This document shows, piece by piece, positions 56,743 through 64,000 of a stretch of 64,000 bases of DNA. Source of the DNA: Hyphomicrobium_A sp965243865 (GTDB lineage Bacteria; Pseudomonadota; Alphaproteobacteria; Rhizobiales; Hyphomicrobiaceae); contig NZ_OZ251603.1 in NCBI RefSeq assembly GCF_965243865.1, positions 310,001-374,000 of the forward strand. The letters run 5' to 3'. The notes below the pieces were generated by a model, which saw nothing but the letters and a program-made list of their open reading frames with translations, did no database searches and was not told where the DNA came from. Each line of letters begins with the position of its first letter. Position 1 is the stretch's first letter. Position numbers and translations under genes: made by a program.

Positions 56743-57648
56743 GTGGACGAGAATTCGGTGATGACGATGCCGCGCGTGACAGCACTCGTCGCCACACGCG
56801 CGAAGAGCGACGTCGCGCTCATGGAGTCCTGGTTGCAGTCGCTCGGCTCTCCGCACAGCGCCCGCAACTTCGAGACGACGGCGCGGCGCTTCCTGGAAGC
56901 ACTCGCCGTCGGCCTCCGAGAAGCGGCGGTCGAAGACGTTCGGGAAGCGCTCATCAAGATAACCGAGGGACGATCGGACTCGACGGCCCGGCAGTACGTT
57001 CTCAGGGTGAAGTCGTTTCTCAGCTATGCCCACAAGCTCGGGTACACGCCTTTTAACGCTGGCGTGACGATCAAGGTCAGGCCCGACCAGACCAGCGCTC
57101 GACTTGCCGAACGCATCATCCCCGAGGTCGATGTGAAGCTGCTGATCAGAGCGGCGAGCAAGTCACCTCGGGATCGCGCTCTTGTGGAGACCCTTTATGC
57201 AGGCGGCCTTCGTGTGTCGGAGGCCGTCACGCTCAGATGGCGTGACGTCATTGCGCGCGATAAGGGCGTGCAGCTCTCGGTGACTGGCAAGGGCGGTCGG
57301 GTGCGGCAAGTGCTGCTACCGGAAATCGTCAGTCGTTCGCTCATCGAGCTGCGCGGAGCTTCCAGTCCCACCGACGCGGTGTTCACTGCACGACATGGCG
57401 GCGCTCTCACGGAGCGAGCAGTGCACGCGATGATCAAACGGGCTGCGAAGCGCGCAGGGGTCAGCCCCGGCGTGTCACCGCACTGGCTTCGCCATGCCCA
57501 CGGCAGTCACGCACTCGATCGCGGTGCTACTATTGCTGAGGTGCAGACCACTCTGGGGCACGCCAACGTCGCAACGACGAGCGGCTATCTTCACGCGCGG
57601 CCCGACAGCTCCAGTGGCCTGCGACTGGACAAGGGGATTTTCCGATGA
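56743..57648 (+). CDS. tyrosine recombinase (integrase, XerC/D-like)
   Basis: About 301 residues; integrates or excises the element or resolves DNA. N-terminal SAM-like DNA-binding domain (about 22-110), catalytic domain with R157 (GGLRVSEA), K183 (TGKGGRVR), H247 and R250 (HWLRHAHGSH), H273 (LGHANVATT) and the nucleophile Y282 (SGYLHAR); the set is complete. I use the GTG at 56743, preceded by GGAGGGG; a TTG at 56731 is in frame. No adjacent tRNA was recognised as an attachment site. Confidence 0.93.
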   Translation: MDENSVMTMPRVTALVATRAKSDVALMESWLQSLGSPHSARNFETTARRFLEALAVGLREAAVEDVREALIKITEGRSDSTARQYVLRVKSFLSYAHKLGYTPFNAGVTIKVRPDQTSARLAERIIPEVDVKLLIRAASKSPRDRALVETLYAGGLRVSEAVTLRWRDVIARDKGVQLSVTGKGGRVRQVLLPEIVSRSLIELRGASSPTDAVFTARHGGALTERAVHAMIKRAAKRAGVSPGVSPHWLRHAHGSHALDRGATIAEVQTTLGHANVATTSGYLHARPDSSSGLRLDKGIFR

Positions 57649-57836
57649 TGTTCAAGAACTGTTGCGGCGCCCGCACGCGCCGCGGCACCGCGTGCCTTCG
57701 GAAAGCTCTCCCCAATGGGCGCTGTCCGAACCACGGTGGCTTGAGCACCGGCCCGAAGACAGAAGTCGGCCGCCGAGCCATCGCCAGGGCTCAGCGCAAG
57801 CGCTGGAATCGGTGGAGAGCGTCAATCGGACGTTAG
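57645..57836 (+). CDS. small Cys-rich HGGxSTGPKT protein
   Basis: 63 residues: CCGARTRRGTACLRKALPNG, CPNHGGLSTGPKTE, then a basic tail RAQRKRWNRWRA. The HGGxSTGPKT motif is a hallmark of a widespread phage/island family, function unknown. ATG overlaps the recombinase stop by 4 bp, so it is coupled to it. Confidence 0.8.
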   Translation: MMFKNCCGARTRRGTACLRKALPNGRCPNHGGLSTGPKTEVGRRAIARAQRKRWNRWRASIGR

Positions 57837-58309
57837 ACCCCATGACACGCGCGCGTGTCCGCCAAAGTCGCCAACATCTCCATGCCCCGGGGCGACCTTC
57901 AAAACTGCTCGCCCAGATAGTCGAGAGACGTCAGTCGTTCAAGCATGCGCGCCGGGGCGATCTTTGCGGCCTCGAGCGAACCTCTCGGGGACCACAAAAG
58001 TATCTGGCGAGTTAGAGCATCCCGGTCCGAGCCGTGAAAGCATGCTCCTGCTCGGGAAGCTGTTGGCGCGAGGTGCTCGCCAACAGACGTCCGCCCCGCA
58101 TAGCGGGACGGCTTGCGTCCATGGATGCACGACAGGCGTCTCGCCCCATGGCTTTTCCCGGGTATCGGCGTGGAATGGGCTGGCAGAGGCTACCCTTAAC
58201 CTCAAACCTATTGGCGCGCTAACTGGCAGGAACAGGCGTTGATTGCAATGACAACACGGGTTATTGTTAGCCTCTGTTAGAGCTAGTAGCGGCCAGTTAG
58301 GAGACGCAA
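57837..58309. other. gap with no confident gene
   Basis: A 57-codon basic frame begins at an ATG at 57841 but has no ribosome-binding site. Another frame at 57964-58242 looks no better. An AT-rich stretch before 58310 is the likely promoter of the next gene. Confidence 0.45.
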
Positions 58310-58981
58310 ATGATCAGATTGCCCAGAACAGTCCTTCCGCCTGAGAGGGCTACTCGGCGCGAGAAGCTGAAGGTGATGAAGCACCGGCAGCGGGTGCTCC
58401 ATAACCAGGCGCTAGCCTTGCTTGCCTCAGCCGGCGTCGAGATCATTGAGGATGCCGGTGCTGGCCGCGTATTCTCGATCAAGAGAGGCGGAAAGGTCCT
58501 GCGCGCCGCGTTCAAGAGCGCCGCCGATCGCACGCTCAGCGTACCGAAGGATAGGCATGGCAAATTTGGCCTGCTCGACCGTGTCGATGTCGTGTTCTTC
58601 GCGAGCTTCGACCAGTGGCCTAATATTCCAACCCGCCTTTCGATCTACGAGATCGATTCCGCGACGGTCGTCGAGATGGCGGAGACGGTCTACGCTTTGG
58701 CGGCAAAGCGGAAAGAGACGGGCTACCTGTACTTGCCGGTTGATGACCAGATTCATCGTCCGCAGTGGACGACAGCGGCGGCAGGTAGCTTGATCGCGCA
58801 CGCTACTCTTGTCACCGATCAACCAATTGGCTGGGATGGTCGAGAGGTCGAGCCTGACACGCAAGCGTTGACCCAGGAGCGCCCTCTGTCCCCAACGCTT
58901 GAGATTGAACGGCGCAAAGCCGACCTCGCTGCGGTGTTAGGGCTGCCCGCTTCGGCGATTAGCATTACCATTAGCCTCTGA
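58310..58981 (+). CDS. hypothetical protein, possible nuclease-like fold
   Basis: 223 residues. The first 120 have a helix (RREKLKVMKHRQRVLHNQAL) then alternating strands with RVFSIKRGGKVLRAAFK and LLDRVDVVFFASFDQ, which faintly recalls restriction-like or PD-(D/E)XK proteins, but no catalytic signature is certain. The C-terminal part ends ERRKADLAAVLGLP. GGAG precedes the ATG. Function unknown. Confidence 0.65.
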   Translation: MIRLPRTVLPPERATRREKLKVMKHRQRVLHNQALALLASAGVEIIEDAGAGRVFSIKRGGKVLRAAFKSAADRTLSVPKDRHGKFGLLDRVDVVFFASFDQWPNIPTRLSIYEIDSATVVEMAETVYALAAKRKETGYLYLPVDDQIHRPQWTTAAAGSLIAHATLVTDQPIGWDGREVEPDTQALTQERPLSPTLEIERRKADLAAVLGLPASAISITISL

Positions 58982-59242
58982 TGGAGTGTCACGGCCGCGT
59001 TGCAGCGTAGCCAGCGAGGAACCGCTCCTACCCAACACGCTTGCAGGGAGCCTAGGAACTAGCTGGCTGCGTTATTGTATTCGGGCCATCAACCCCGCCC
59101 AGACACGCGTGACAGGCTTCAATCGTCAAATTTGAGTCAGCAATGCGTAGCCAAGTGCCTTGGAGGCAGCCCTCTTCGTCGCTCGACTGAATATGTACAA
59201 TAGCACGTCGGCGATCTCGCCGAACGCCAGCGGAGGTCAACA

Positions 59243-59596
59243 TTGCGCACAGCTTTTTGGGGAGCACTCGCAGCGGGCCTCGGTTGGCTTACCTTGGAAC
59301 TCGCGCTGCCGACCCTAGGCGTCGATCTACCCACGTGGGCCAGATACGGTCTCATCGTGTTAGCGGTCGGTCTGATCGTCTGGGCGCTACATGCGGCAGC
59401 TCACGAAGTAGGCGGCATCCGCGGTGGAGATGCCGGCGCAGCTGACGTTACCGGCGACCGCAGCCATGCATCGGGAGGCGCCGGAGGTGACGCAGGCGTC
59501 GGAGGAAGCGGCGGACGAGGCGGTGACGCGAAAGTGCTCGGCAACCGTTCGACCGCTACCGGCGGAAAAGGTGGAAAGGGGCCAGTAAAACGCTGA
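59243..59596 (+). CDS. membrane-anchored protein with GGDA-type glycine-rich repeats
   Basis: 117 residues from a TTG with GGAGG upstream. Two hydrophobic stretches (about 8-27 and 31-50) precede a Gly-rich tail with repeats such as GGDAGAADVTGDRS, GGAGGDAGVGG and GGDAKVLGNRSTATGG. The repeat (GGDAxVxGDxSxAxGGxGG) recurs in the gene at 59891-60487. Such regular Gly/Asp repeats suggest a beta-helical structure. No family recognised. Confidence 0.7.
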   Translation: MRTAFWGALAAGLGWLTLELALPTLGVDLPTWARYGLIVLAVGLIVWALHAAAHEVGGIRGGDAGAADVTGDRSHASGGAGGDAGVGGSGGRGGDAKVLGNRSTATGGKGGKGPVKR

Positions 59597-59600
59597 CGCC

Positions 59601-59864
59601 TTACTTCTTATCCGCGACGACCGCGAGAATAGAGTTTGCGAGGTTGACTGCGCCCTCCTCGGTTAGAATCAATGCGTGCGTGAAGACGGGCGTGCCACGA
59701 CTTCCCGCTTCGTCTGTCGGGGGCCCATTATGGCCGAAGGCGATACGAACGATGCCGCTTTCCCGATACAGCAGCCATCTCAGGGCAGCGAACTCAACGA
59801 TACCTTGCTGGTAAGCGGCTTTCCACTCCTCAACCGTTACTCCGTAGACTGTGGATTTGCTCAT
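59601..59864 (-). CDS. hypothetical protein between the GGDA-repeat genes
   Basis: 87 residues, beginning MSKSTVYGVTVEEWKAAYQQ and ending NLANSILAVVADKK; no family recognised. Start chosen at 59864, with AAAGG upstream, rather than the in-frame start at 59891. Antisense to, and just before, the second repeat gene. Confidence 0.65.
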   Translation of the reverse strand: MSKSTVYGVTVEEWKAAYQQGIVEFAALRWLLYRESGIVRIAFGHNGPPTDEAGSRGTPVFTHALILTEEGAVNLANSILAVVADKK

Positions 59865-59890
59865 CGGACTGAACCTTTCGGTGTACTTCA

Positions 59891-60487
59891 ATGGCTAAAC
59901 GGGATCGCAAGGGTAAGGGCGGCGACGCCACTGTCGAGGGAGATGATAGTAAAGCGATCGGCGGAGACGCTGGAGAGTCAGTTGTCGAGCCGGGTGGCGG
60001 CGGTGGTGACGCAAGCGTACAGGGCGACAAGAGCATAGCCATCGGTGGCCCCGGCGGAAGGGGCGGAATTGTCCCCGGCGGGGACGGGGGCGATGCCGTC
60101 GTTACGGGCGACAGCTCCGTATATGTCGGCGGGCAGGGTGGCGAGGGGCTGCAAGCCGATGGACGAGGTGGGCGCGGCGGTAGAAGCGGGTTTGCCGTCT
60201 TCCAAGCCACACTTGGTCAGGGAAATGACGACTGGCCTCTCGACGTCGGCGGGTTTGAGTATGGTCGAGGCGGCGATGGCCCGTGCAGTCCCCAATACTC
60301 TGCCCGCCTCACAATAGTAGGACGCTTCGTGGGCAAACAACTGGGTATTAGGGTCGCTACCGCCGGCGTAACTAATGCCCCTGCAGCAGAAGCTTTTTGC
60401 AACCGTGTCAACGACTACCTCGCCGAGAGCGGACACTCGTGGCGATTGCGGATAGTCGCTGCGTGTTTCGAATTCTACGACATCTAG
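59891..60487 (+). CDS. GGDA-repeat protein with unknown C-terminal domain
   Basis: 198 residues. Residues about 8-100 contain at least three repeats of the form GGDATVEGDDSKAIGG, GGDASVQGDKSIAIGG and GGDAVVTGDSSVYVGG, separated by Gly-rich turns. A non-repetitive domain follows, with RLTIVGRFVGKQLGIRVATAG and CNRVNDYLAESGHSWRLRIVAACFEFYDI. No signal peptide. Related to 59243-59596 by the repeats. Confidence 0.75.
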   Translation: MAKRDRKGKGGDATVEGDDSKAIGGDAGESVVEPGGGGGDASVQGDKSIAIGGPGGRGGIVPGGDGGDAVVTGDSSVYVGGQGGEGLQADGRGGRGGRSGFAVFQATLGQGNDDWPLDVGGFEYGRGGDGPCSPQYSARLTIVGRFVGKQLGIRVATAGVTNAPAAEAFCNRVNDYLAESGHSWRLRIVAACFEFYDI

Positions 60488-60573
60488 GGGAAGCGCCCGC
60501 TCGGCAACCGGTTACCGAACTAGACAACAGGGATGGTCAGGTAGCGTCCGCCGGTTCCCGATGGAGAAACGCC

Positions 60574-60747
60574 GTGAAAGAGGAGCAACCGCGCGTCCAG
60601 GCGCTGTACCAAGATCTGCTAAGCGCGCAACGAATACGGTTTACGCCCCCGCGTAAGGCGATTGACGCACCGATCGAGCGCGGCGTCTACGTGATTTTCG
60701 GCAAGCATGGCGAGGTTCTGCACGTCGGTCCTGAGCCTGGGAGATAG
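60574..60747 (+). pseudogene. truncated GIY-YIG gene fragment
   Basis: A GTG-started frame encodes VKEEQPRVQALYQDLLSAQR then APIERGVYVIFGKHGEVLHVG, a recognisable N-terminal half of a GIY-YIG-type domain. It stops abruptly after LHVG (PEPGR*), so the catalytic Arg/Glu part is missing. It abuts a minus-strand TIR fragment. Confidence 0.7.
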
Positions 60748-60831
60748 CAGGTCGTTGAGCTGTGTTGCTATAGCCTCATCAACCGCTGCAAAGCTGAATG
60801 CCACGTCGTATTCGAAGTCGTCGTCAAACAC
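60619..60831 (-). pseudogene. truncated TIR-domain gene fragment
   Basis: Minus-strand frame from the GTG at 60831, with GGAGGAG upstream, reads VFDDDFEYDVAFSFAAVDEAIATQLNDLL, the start of a bacterial TIR domain. Homology ends near 60740, where the antisense of the GIY-YIG fragment begins. TIR proteins often act in antiphage defence through NAD cleavage; this one is broken. Confidence 0.65.
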
Positions 60832-60997
60832 CGCTTCTCCTCCGAGTCGCGTTCGGTTGTTTAGGCCCACTCCCCCGCGATGTGCTGCACCCGACAGCTC
60901 CGCGATAACTCGGTTCCAGGTCAACCGAGGCGGGCATTGGGCTTGGCCAACGCCGGCAGCTGAGGCAAAGTGCTCCGCATCTGCATAAGGGGGGAGC

Positions 60998-61282
60998 ATG
61001 GCCAAGAAAATGATCGAGCGCTATCGGCGCGGGTTCTTTGGGTGGATCTTTTTGCTGATCTTTTGGGGTTGGAACCTCTTGATGGTCTGGGCACTGCTGA
61101 AAGGCGCGTCCGCGACTGACTGCGCTCAGTACACTTCTCAGGCCGAGCAGTCCGGCTGTAATGCTGGCGCCGGCCTCGGCATCATAATGGTCATGGTCGT
61201 TTGGGCCGTTGGCTCGGTTGTGTTCGGCTTGCTGGCCTATTTTACCCGTGGCCGCAAAGAGATCATCGAGATAGAGAGCTGA
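60998..61282 (+). CDS. small membrane protein
   Basis: 94 residues with two membrane segments (about 14-35 and 57-80), a short loop with two cysteines (TDCAQYTSQ and QSGCNAG) between them, and a charged tail RGRKEIIEIES. GGGGAG precedes the ATG. No family name. The downstream secreted protein starts 8 bp later, so they may be an operon. Confidence 0.75.
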   Translation: MAKKMIERYRRGFFGWIFLLIFWGWNLLMVWALLKGASATDCAQYTSQAEQSGCNAGAGLGIIMVMVVWAVGSVVFGLLAYFTRGRKEIIEIES

Positions 61283-61290
61283 GATCGCCC

Positions 61291-61656
61291 ATGTGGATAC
61301 GACACCTCAGCACGTGGAGCGTTATGGCCTTGGGCGCAGCCACGATGCCGCCTTTGCTGCAGCCAGTGAATGCGGCCGAAGCAGTTCCGCGCTACGATCC
61401 TGGCTCTTACTGCGATGAGGTCGCCGGATTTGGCGGCTCATATTCGGAGTTGACGCGGGACGGCTGTATGGACATGGAGCAGTCGGCATACGACGCCCTG
61501 AAGACCCAGTGGAGTGAGCTTTCGCCGCGCATTCGCGAGTATTGCGATGAGGTCGCTAGGTTTGGCGGCAAAGGTAGCTACTTGACCCTGCAAGGGTGCG
61601 TCCAGATGGAGCAAGGAGCAGCGGCTCGCAACCGGGATAGGGCTTTCAAGTTCTAG
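61291..61656 (+). CDS. secreted protein with duplicated YCDEVA-FGG repeat
   Basis: 121 residues; signal peptide ending near VNAAEA, then two copies of YCDEVAGFGGSY(x)nGCMDMEQ / YCDEVARFGGKGSY(x)nGCVQMEQ, each with a Cys pair. The two repeats probably form small disulfide-bonded units. Unknown function; exported to the periplasm or surface. Confidence 0.75.
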   Translation: MWIRHLSTWSVMALGAATMPPLLQPVNAAEAVPRYDPGSYCDEVAGFGGSYSELTRDGCMDMEQSAYDALKTQWSELSPRIREYCDEVARFGGKGSYLTLQGCVQMEQGAAARNRDRAFKF

Positions 61657-61826
61657 GCCCCGGCATCCTCGCGCCGAAGCCTCAGTTTTCGCAGCCGCCG
61701 CGTTCTCTTAGAGAACTTGCGCTTGATCTTACGCAGCTCCCCGGCACGCCATTTGAGGAGGCGGCGAGCGCGACGCGAAAAGGCATCGTGTTCATCGCCT
61801 CCGATCGCACCTCTGTTGCCCATCAT
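61653..61826 (-). CDS. small highly basic protein
   Basis: 57 residues beginning MMGNRGAIGGDEHDAFS, then RRARRLLKWRAGELRKIKRK and a tail rich in Arg/Lys. GAGGAG lies 8 nt before the ATG pair, a strong ribosome-binding site, which is the main reason to call it. It is convergent with and touches the stop of 61291-61656. Nucleic-acid binding is likely from charge; not established. Confidence 0.6.
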   Translation of the reverse strand: MMGNRGAIGGDEHDAFSRRARRLLKWRAGELRKIKRKFSKRTRRLRKLRLRREDAGA

Positions 61827-61874
61827 GGTAGTAACTCCTCAGGCGGTAGGTCGCCGTCGATTGACTGCATATCA

Positions 61875-62351
61875 CTATTTCCCACTCAGCAGCACGCACC
61901 CTTCGCCCATGGGTGAACCCACCCAACGGCTCATCTTCTCGCACTGGAACTCGACAGACTGACCCCGGCGAAGGCCGGCGACCTTCGCTTTCTCCGATGA
62001 CTCGACGAACATATTGGCGGGCATAAACTAGTTTGGGGTCCGCAACCCGACATAGATTGACCCCCACACGTTCTTGTCGACCGACTGCACCTTGCCGCTG
62101 ATCACGATCAGCTTTCCCGCAAGCTTCTCGTCCGTCGCAACTTCGTTCTCGTCATACGCATTGAACAATTGGTTGGCAGAGACGCGTACAGTCGCTTTGG
62201 TTGGGATCGCCGCGACAGTCTCCGGTGCTGCTGCAGGCGTAGCGCCTGCATTGTGAGTCGTATTCTCGCTACCCGCGTTCTGCGGGGGCGCCAAATGCAA
62301 CCCCACAAGAACCAGCAAGCCGACGGCGATGAGCACTCGTAGTGTTCCCAT
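61875..62351 (-). pseudogene. tRNA_anti-like OB-fold protein interrupted by an amber codon
   Basis: The ATG at 62351 with GGGGGAG upstream starts a membrane-anchored protein (VLIAVGLLVLVGLHLA) with an OB-fold of the tRNA_anti-like family: VSANQLFNAYDENEVATDEK and LIVISGKVQSVDKNV, then VGLRTPN followed by TAG at 62028-62030. The frame then continues open as FMPANMFVESSEKAK, LRRGQSVEFQCEKMSRWVGSP and CVLLSGK to a stop at 61875, the rest of the same domain. A single base change would restore it. Readthrough or a sequencing error are alternatives to a true pseudogene. Confidence 0.8.
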
Positions 62352-62568
62352 TGCTCCCCCAATCAATTCGGCAATTCGCGGAGTAACATCCACCTAATGA
62401 CTATACGGAGCATTTTTGCTCGTTGATCCTGAGCTGTCTAGGCTCGTCGAGGAATGAGGACGACGCTCGTTGCCAAGACAGCAGTGCCTAAGCTGTTCGC
62501 GCCGGTCAGTGCTACTTGAACCGCTCGCTGCCTAGTGCTCAATTTCACGGTAACACGGAGGGGCTGAC

Positions 62569-63942
62569 GTGGGATCTCAGGAGCAGGCACTTTACTTGAT
62601 CGCTGCCGCCTCCTTGGCGTGGAGCGCCACCGTGGCCGCTGTCTTGCTGTGGTGGGGTGAACGCCGACAGCGTATTGCGCTCGAAGGTCGCTTTCGCACT
62701 GTCGTCGATGCCGACGCGCTGGCCGCAGAAATAGTACGCAATGCACGCGCCGAGCTTGTCGCGCTGACCGATCAGGTAGCCCAGCACCGATCCCAGGTTG
62801 CCGCGCTCGATAGCCTAATAGCTCAAAAGTCGAGCGATCTTGACGCCGTGGCCAAGGAGATTTCCATTTTCGACGAGAGGAGGGAGCTAGCAGACGCCGG
62901 CTTCTACGCGCCTCACTTCGAGTTTCAGGATAGCGAGCAGTACAAAGCGCAGATCCTCAGCGTTCGCGACAGTCAGAAATCGATGATCAATGATAAGACG
63001 GCCGTACGGACACCGTTGGGTTGGTCGGTCAACGGAAGCACCGCGCAGGGTCGGACGATGCTGAATCGCGCCGCGAAGCTCACGCTGCGGGCGTTCAACG
63101 GCGAGTGCGATGCAGCCGTCTCCAATGTCCGATGGAACAACGCCGCGACGATGGAGAAGCGGATCATCACGGCGAAAGACCGCATCGACAAGCTCAACGC
63201 CACGCTCGAGGTGATGATCTCGTCCGACTACCTGGCTGCGAAGCTCCGCGAATTGCGCCTGACGCACGAGTACCGCGAAAAGTTGAGACAGGAAAAAGAG
63301 GACCGAGCGGAGCAATCCCGCCTCGCCAGAGAGGAGCAGCGGCTTCTCCGCGATCTCGAGGATGCCGAGCAGAACGAGAGGAATTACTCCGACCTCCTAA
63401 CAAAGGCTCGTGCCGAAGCGGAGAGCGTCGTTGGTCCCAAACTGGAGGCATACAGAGCCCAGATTGAGGTTCTTGAGAACAAGCTTGCCGCCGCCCAGGC
63501 CCGGGTCGAGCGGGCCCAAGCGATGGCCGAGCGGACAACATCAGGTTACGTTTATATCATATCCAACGTGGGATCATTCGGTCGCGATGTAGTCAAGATC
63601 GGACTGACTCGTCGCCTGGATCCGATGGATCGTGTCTACGAGTTGGGCGATGCCAGCGTGCCATTCGTCTTCGACGTGCACGCGGTCATCTACAGCGACG
63701 CGGCGCCAGCGCTGGAACGCGCGCTGCATGCCGAGTTTCATGACCGCCGGATCAATGCGAGCAACTTCCGCAAGGAATTCTTCCGCGCCTCGCTCGATGA
63801 AGTGGAGGATGCCGTCCGCCGGCTAGCACCTAGTGCCCCGTTCTTTCGCGACATTGAGGCCAGAGAGTACCGAGAGACTCTGGCGCGTCGGCAGATGGCA
63901 CTGGTCGGGGCCGTGCCGCAGCCAGCTATGCGCGGCGCTTGA
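62569..63942 (+). CDS. membrane-anchored DUF4041/T5orf172 (GIY-YIG) protein
   Basis: 457 residues: one N-terminal membrane segment (about 7-27), a coiled-coil (about 50-105), a DUF4041 region (about 112-215, with SVRDSQKSMINDKTAV and ALRAFNGECDAAVSNV), a long charged coiled-coil (about 215-320), and a C-terminal T5orf172 domain (about 325-425) with GYVYIISNVGSFG, KIGLTRRLDPMDRV and RKEFF. T5orf172 is a GIY-YIG-type domain found in phages and defence islands. GTG start with GGAGGGG upstream. A role in foreign-DNA restriction is inference. The last 58 bases of the window hold no gene. Confidence 0.88.
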   Translation: MGSQEQALYLIAAASLAWSATVAAVLLWWGERRQRIALEGRFRTVVDADALAAEIVRNARAELVALTDQVAQHRSQVAALDSLIAQKSSDLDAVAKEISIFDERRELADAGFYAPHFEFQDSEQYKAQILSVRDSQKSMINDKTAVRTPLGWSVNGSTAQGRTMLNRAAKLTLRAFNGECDAAVSNVRWNNAATMEKRIITAKDRIDKLNATLEVMISSDYLAAKLRELRLTHEYREKLRQEKEDRAEQSRLAREEQRLLRDLEDAEQNERNYSDLLTKARAEAESVVGPKLEAYRAQIEVLENKLAAAQARVERAQAMAERTTSGYVYIISNVGSFGRDVVKIGLTRRLDPMDRVYELGDASVPFVFDVHAVIYSDAAPALERALHAEFHDRRINASNFRKEFFRASLDEVEDAVRRLAPSAPFFRDIEAREYRETLARRQMALVGAVPQPAMRGA

Positions 63943-64000
63943 GCGACCTAATATCGCTGTGAGCGAACACCGCCGCTGGACAGTCCCCCGCCCGCACACG

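Noticed and set aside
57964..58242. 92-codon plus-strand frame after the HGG gene
   Set aside because: No ribosome-binding site, no family resemblance, competing frames of similar length.
47100..64000. CRISPR array or full prophage
   Set aside because: No regularly spaced repeats; no capsid, portal, terminase or lysis genes seen. Only a tail module and a recombinase are present.

Overview
The window is high-GC chromosomal DNA from an alphaproteobacterium, most likely Hyphomicrobiales (a Hyphomicrobium-like lineage is my best guess, not proven). The evidence is the gene order enolase - ftsB-like - pdhA/pdhB/pdhC - lpdA - lipA - COQ10/RatA - pncC - ispDF - dusB - ntrB/ntrC/ntrY/ntrX - D-amino-acid transaminase - hfq - hflX. 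The fused ispDF, the lipoyl domain on the E1-beta subunit and an NtrX without a GAFTGA loop also fit this group.

Region 1 (1-37,100) is mostly core chromosome. It opens with the 5' end of queE (running off the left edge), an aldo/keto reductase, dps, a periplasmic alpha-carbonic anhydrase, queC and a GFA-family protein, all on the minus strand. Enolase and the pyruvate dehydrogenase cluster follow. That cluster is unusual in three ways: a GIY-YIG gene bounded by two inverted 31-bp palindromic elements sits between pdhA and pdhB; a small membrane protein is translationally coupled to pdhC; and the E2 encoded by pdhC has no lipoyl domain, so the only lipoyl domain in the operon is on E1-beta. 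Lipoyl synthase lies downstream. Next come isoprenoid (ispDF), tRNA modification (dusB) and nitrogen regulation (ntrBC, ntrYX) genes, then dat, hfq, hflX, a deaminase, a DNA ligase/exonuclease repair pair and assorted envelope or stress genes.

Region 2 (37,300-48,200) is a cell-surface glycan cluster: two glycosyltransferases, two paralogous SAM methyltransferases, UDP-glucose dehydrogenase and an AsnB-type glutamine amidotransferase. It is bracketed by an inverted duplication of an FkbM-type methyltransferase gene. The left copy is intact; the right copy has lost about 100 nt and is a pseudogene. A perfect 17-bp-stem hairpin and an AlpA-like regulator lie beside the right copy.

Region 3 (47,200-64,000) is accessory, mobile-element-like DNA. 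It holds DNA-binding proteins, a DUF488-like protein, a large unknown protein with internal repeats, a minimal phage tail module (tape measure, tail assembly chaperone, baseplate protein V), a tyrosine recombinase, two Cys-rich small proteins, two proteins with GGDA-type glycine-rich repeats, remnants of GIY-YIG and TIR-domain genes fused tail to tail, an OB-fold protein broken by a single amber codon, and a membrane-anchored coiled-coil DUF4041/T5orf172 protein. I saw no capsid, portal or terminase genes, so this is a remnant or a specialised tail-derived island rather than a full prophage. No rRNA, tRNA or CRISPR array was recognised.
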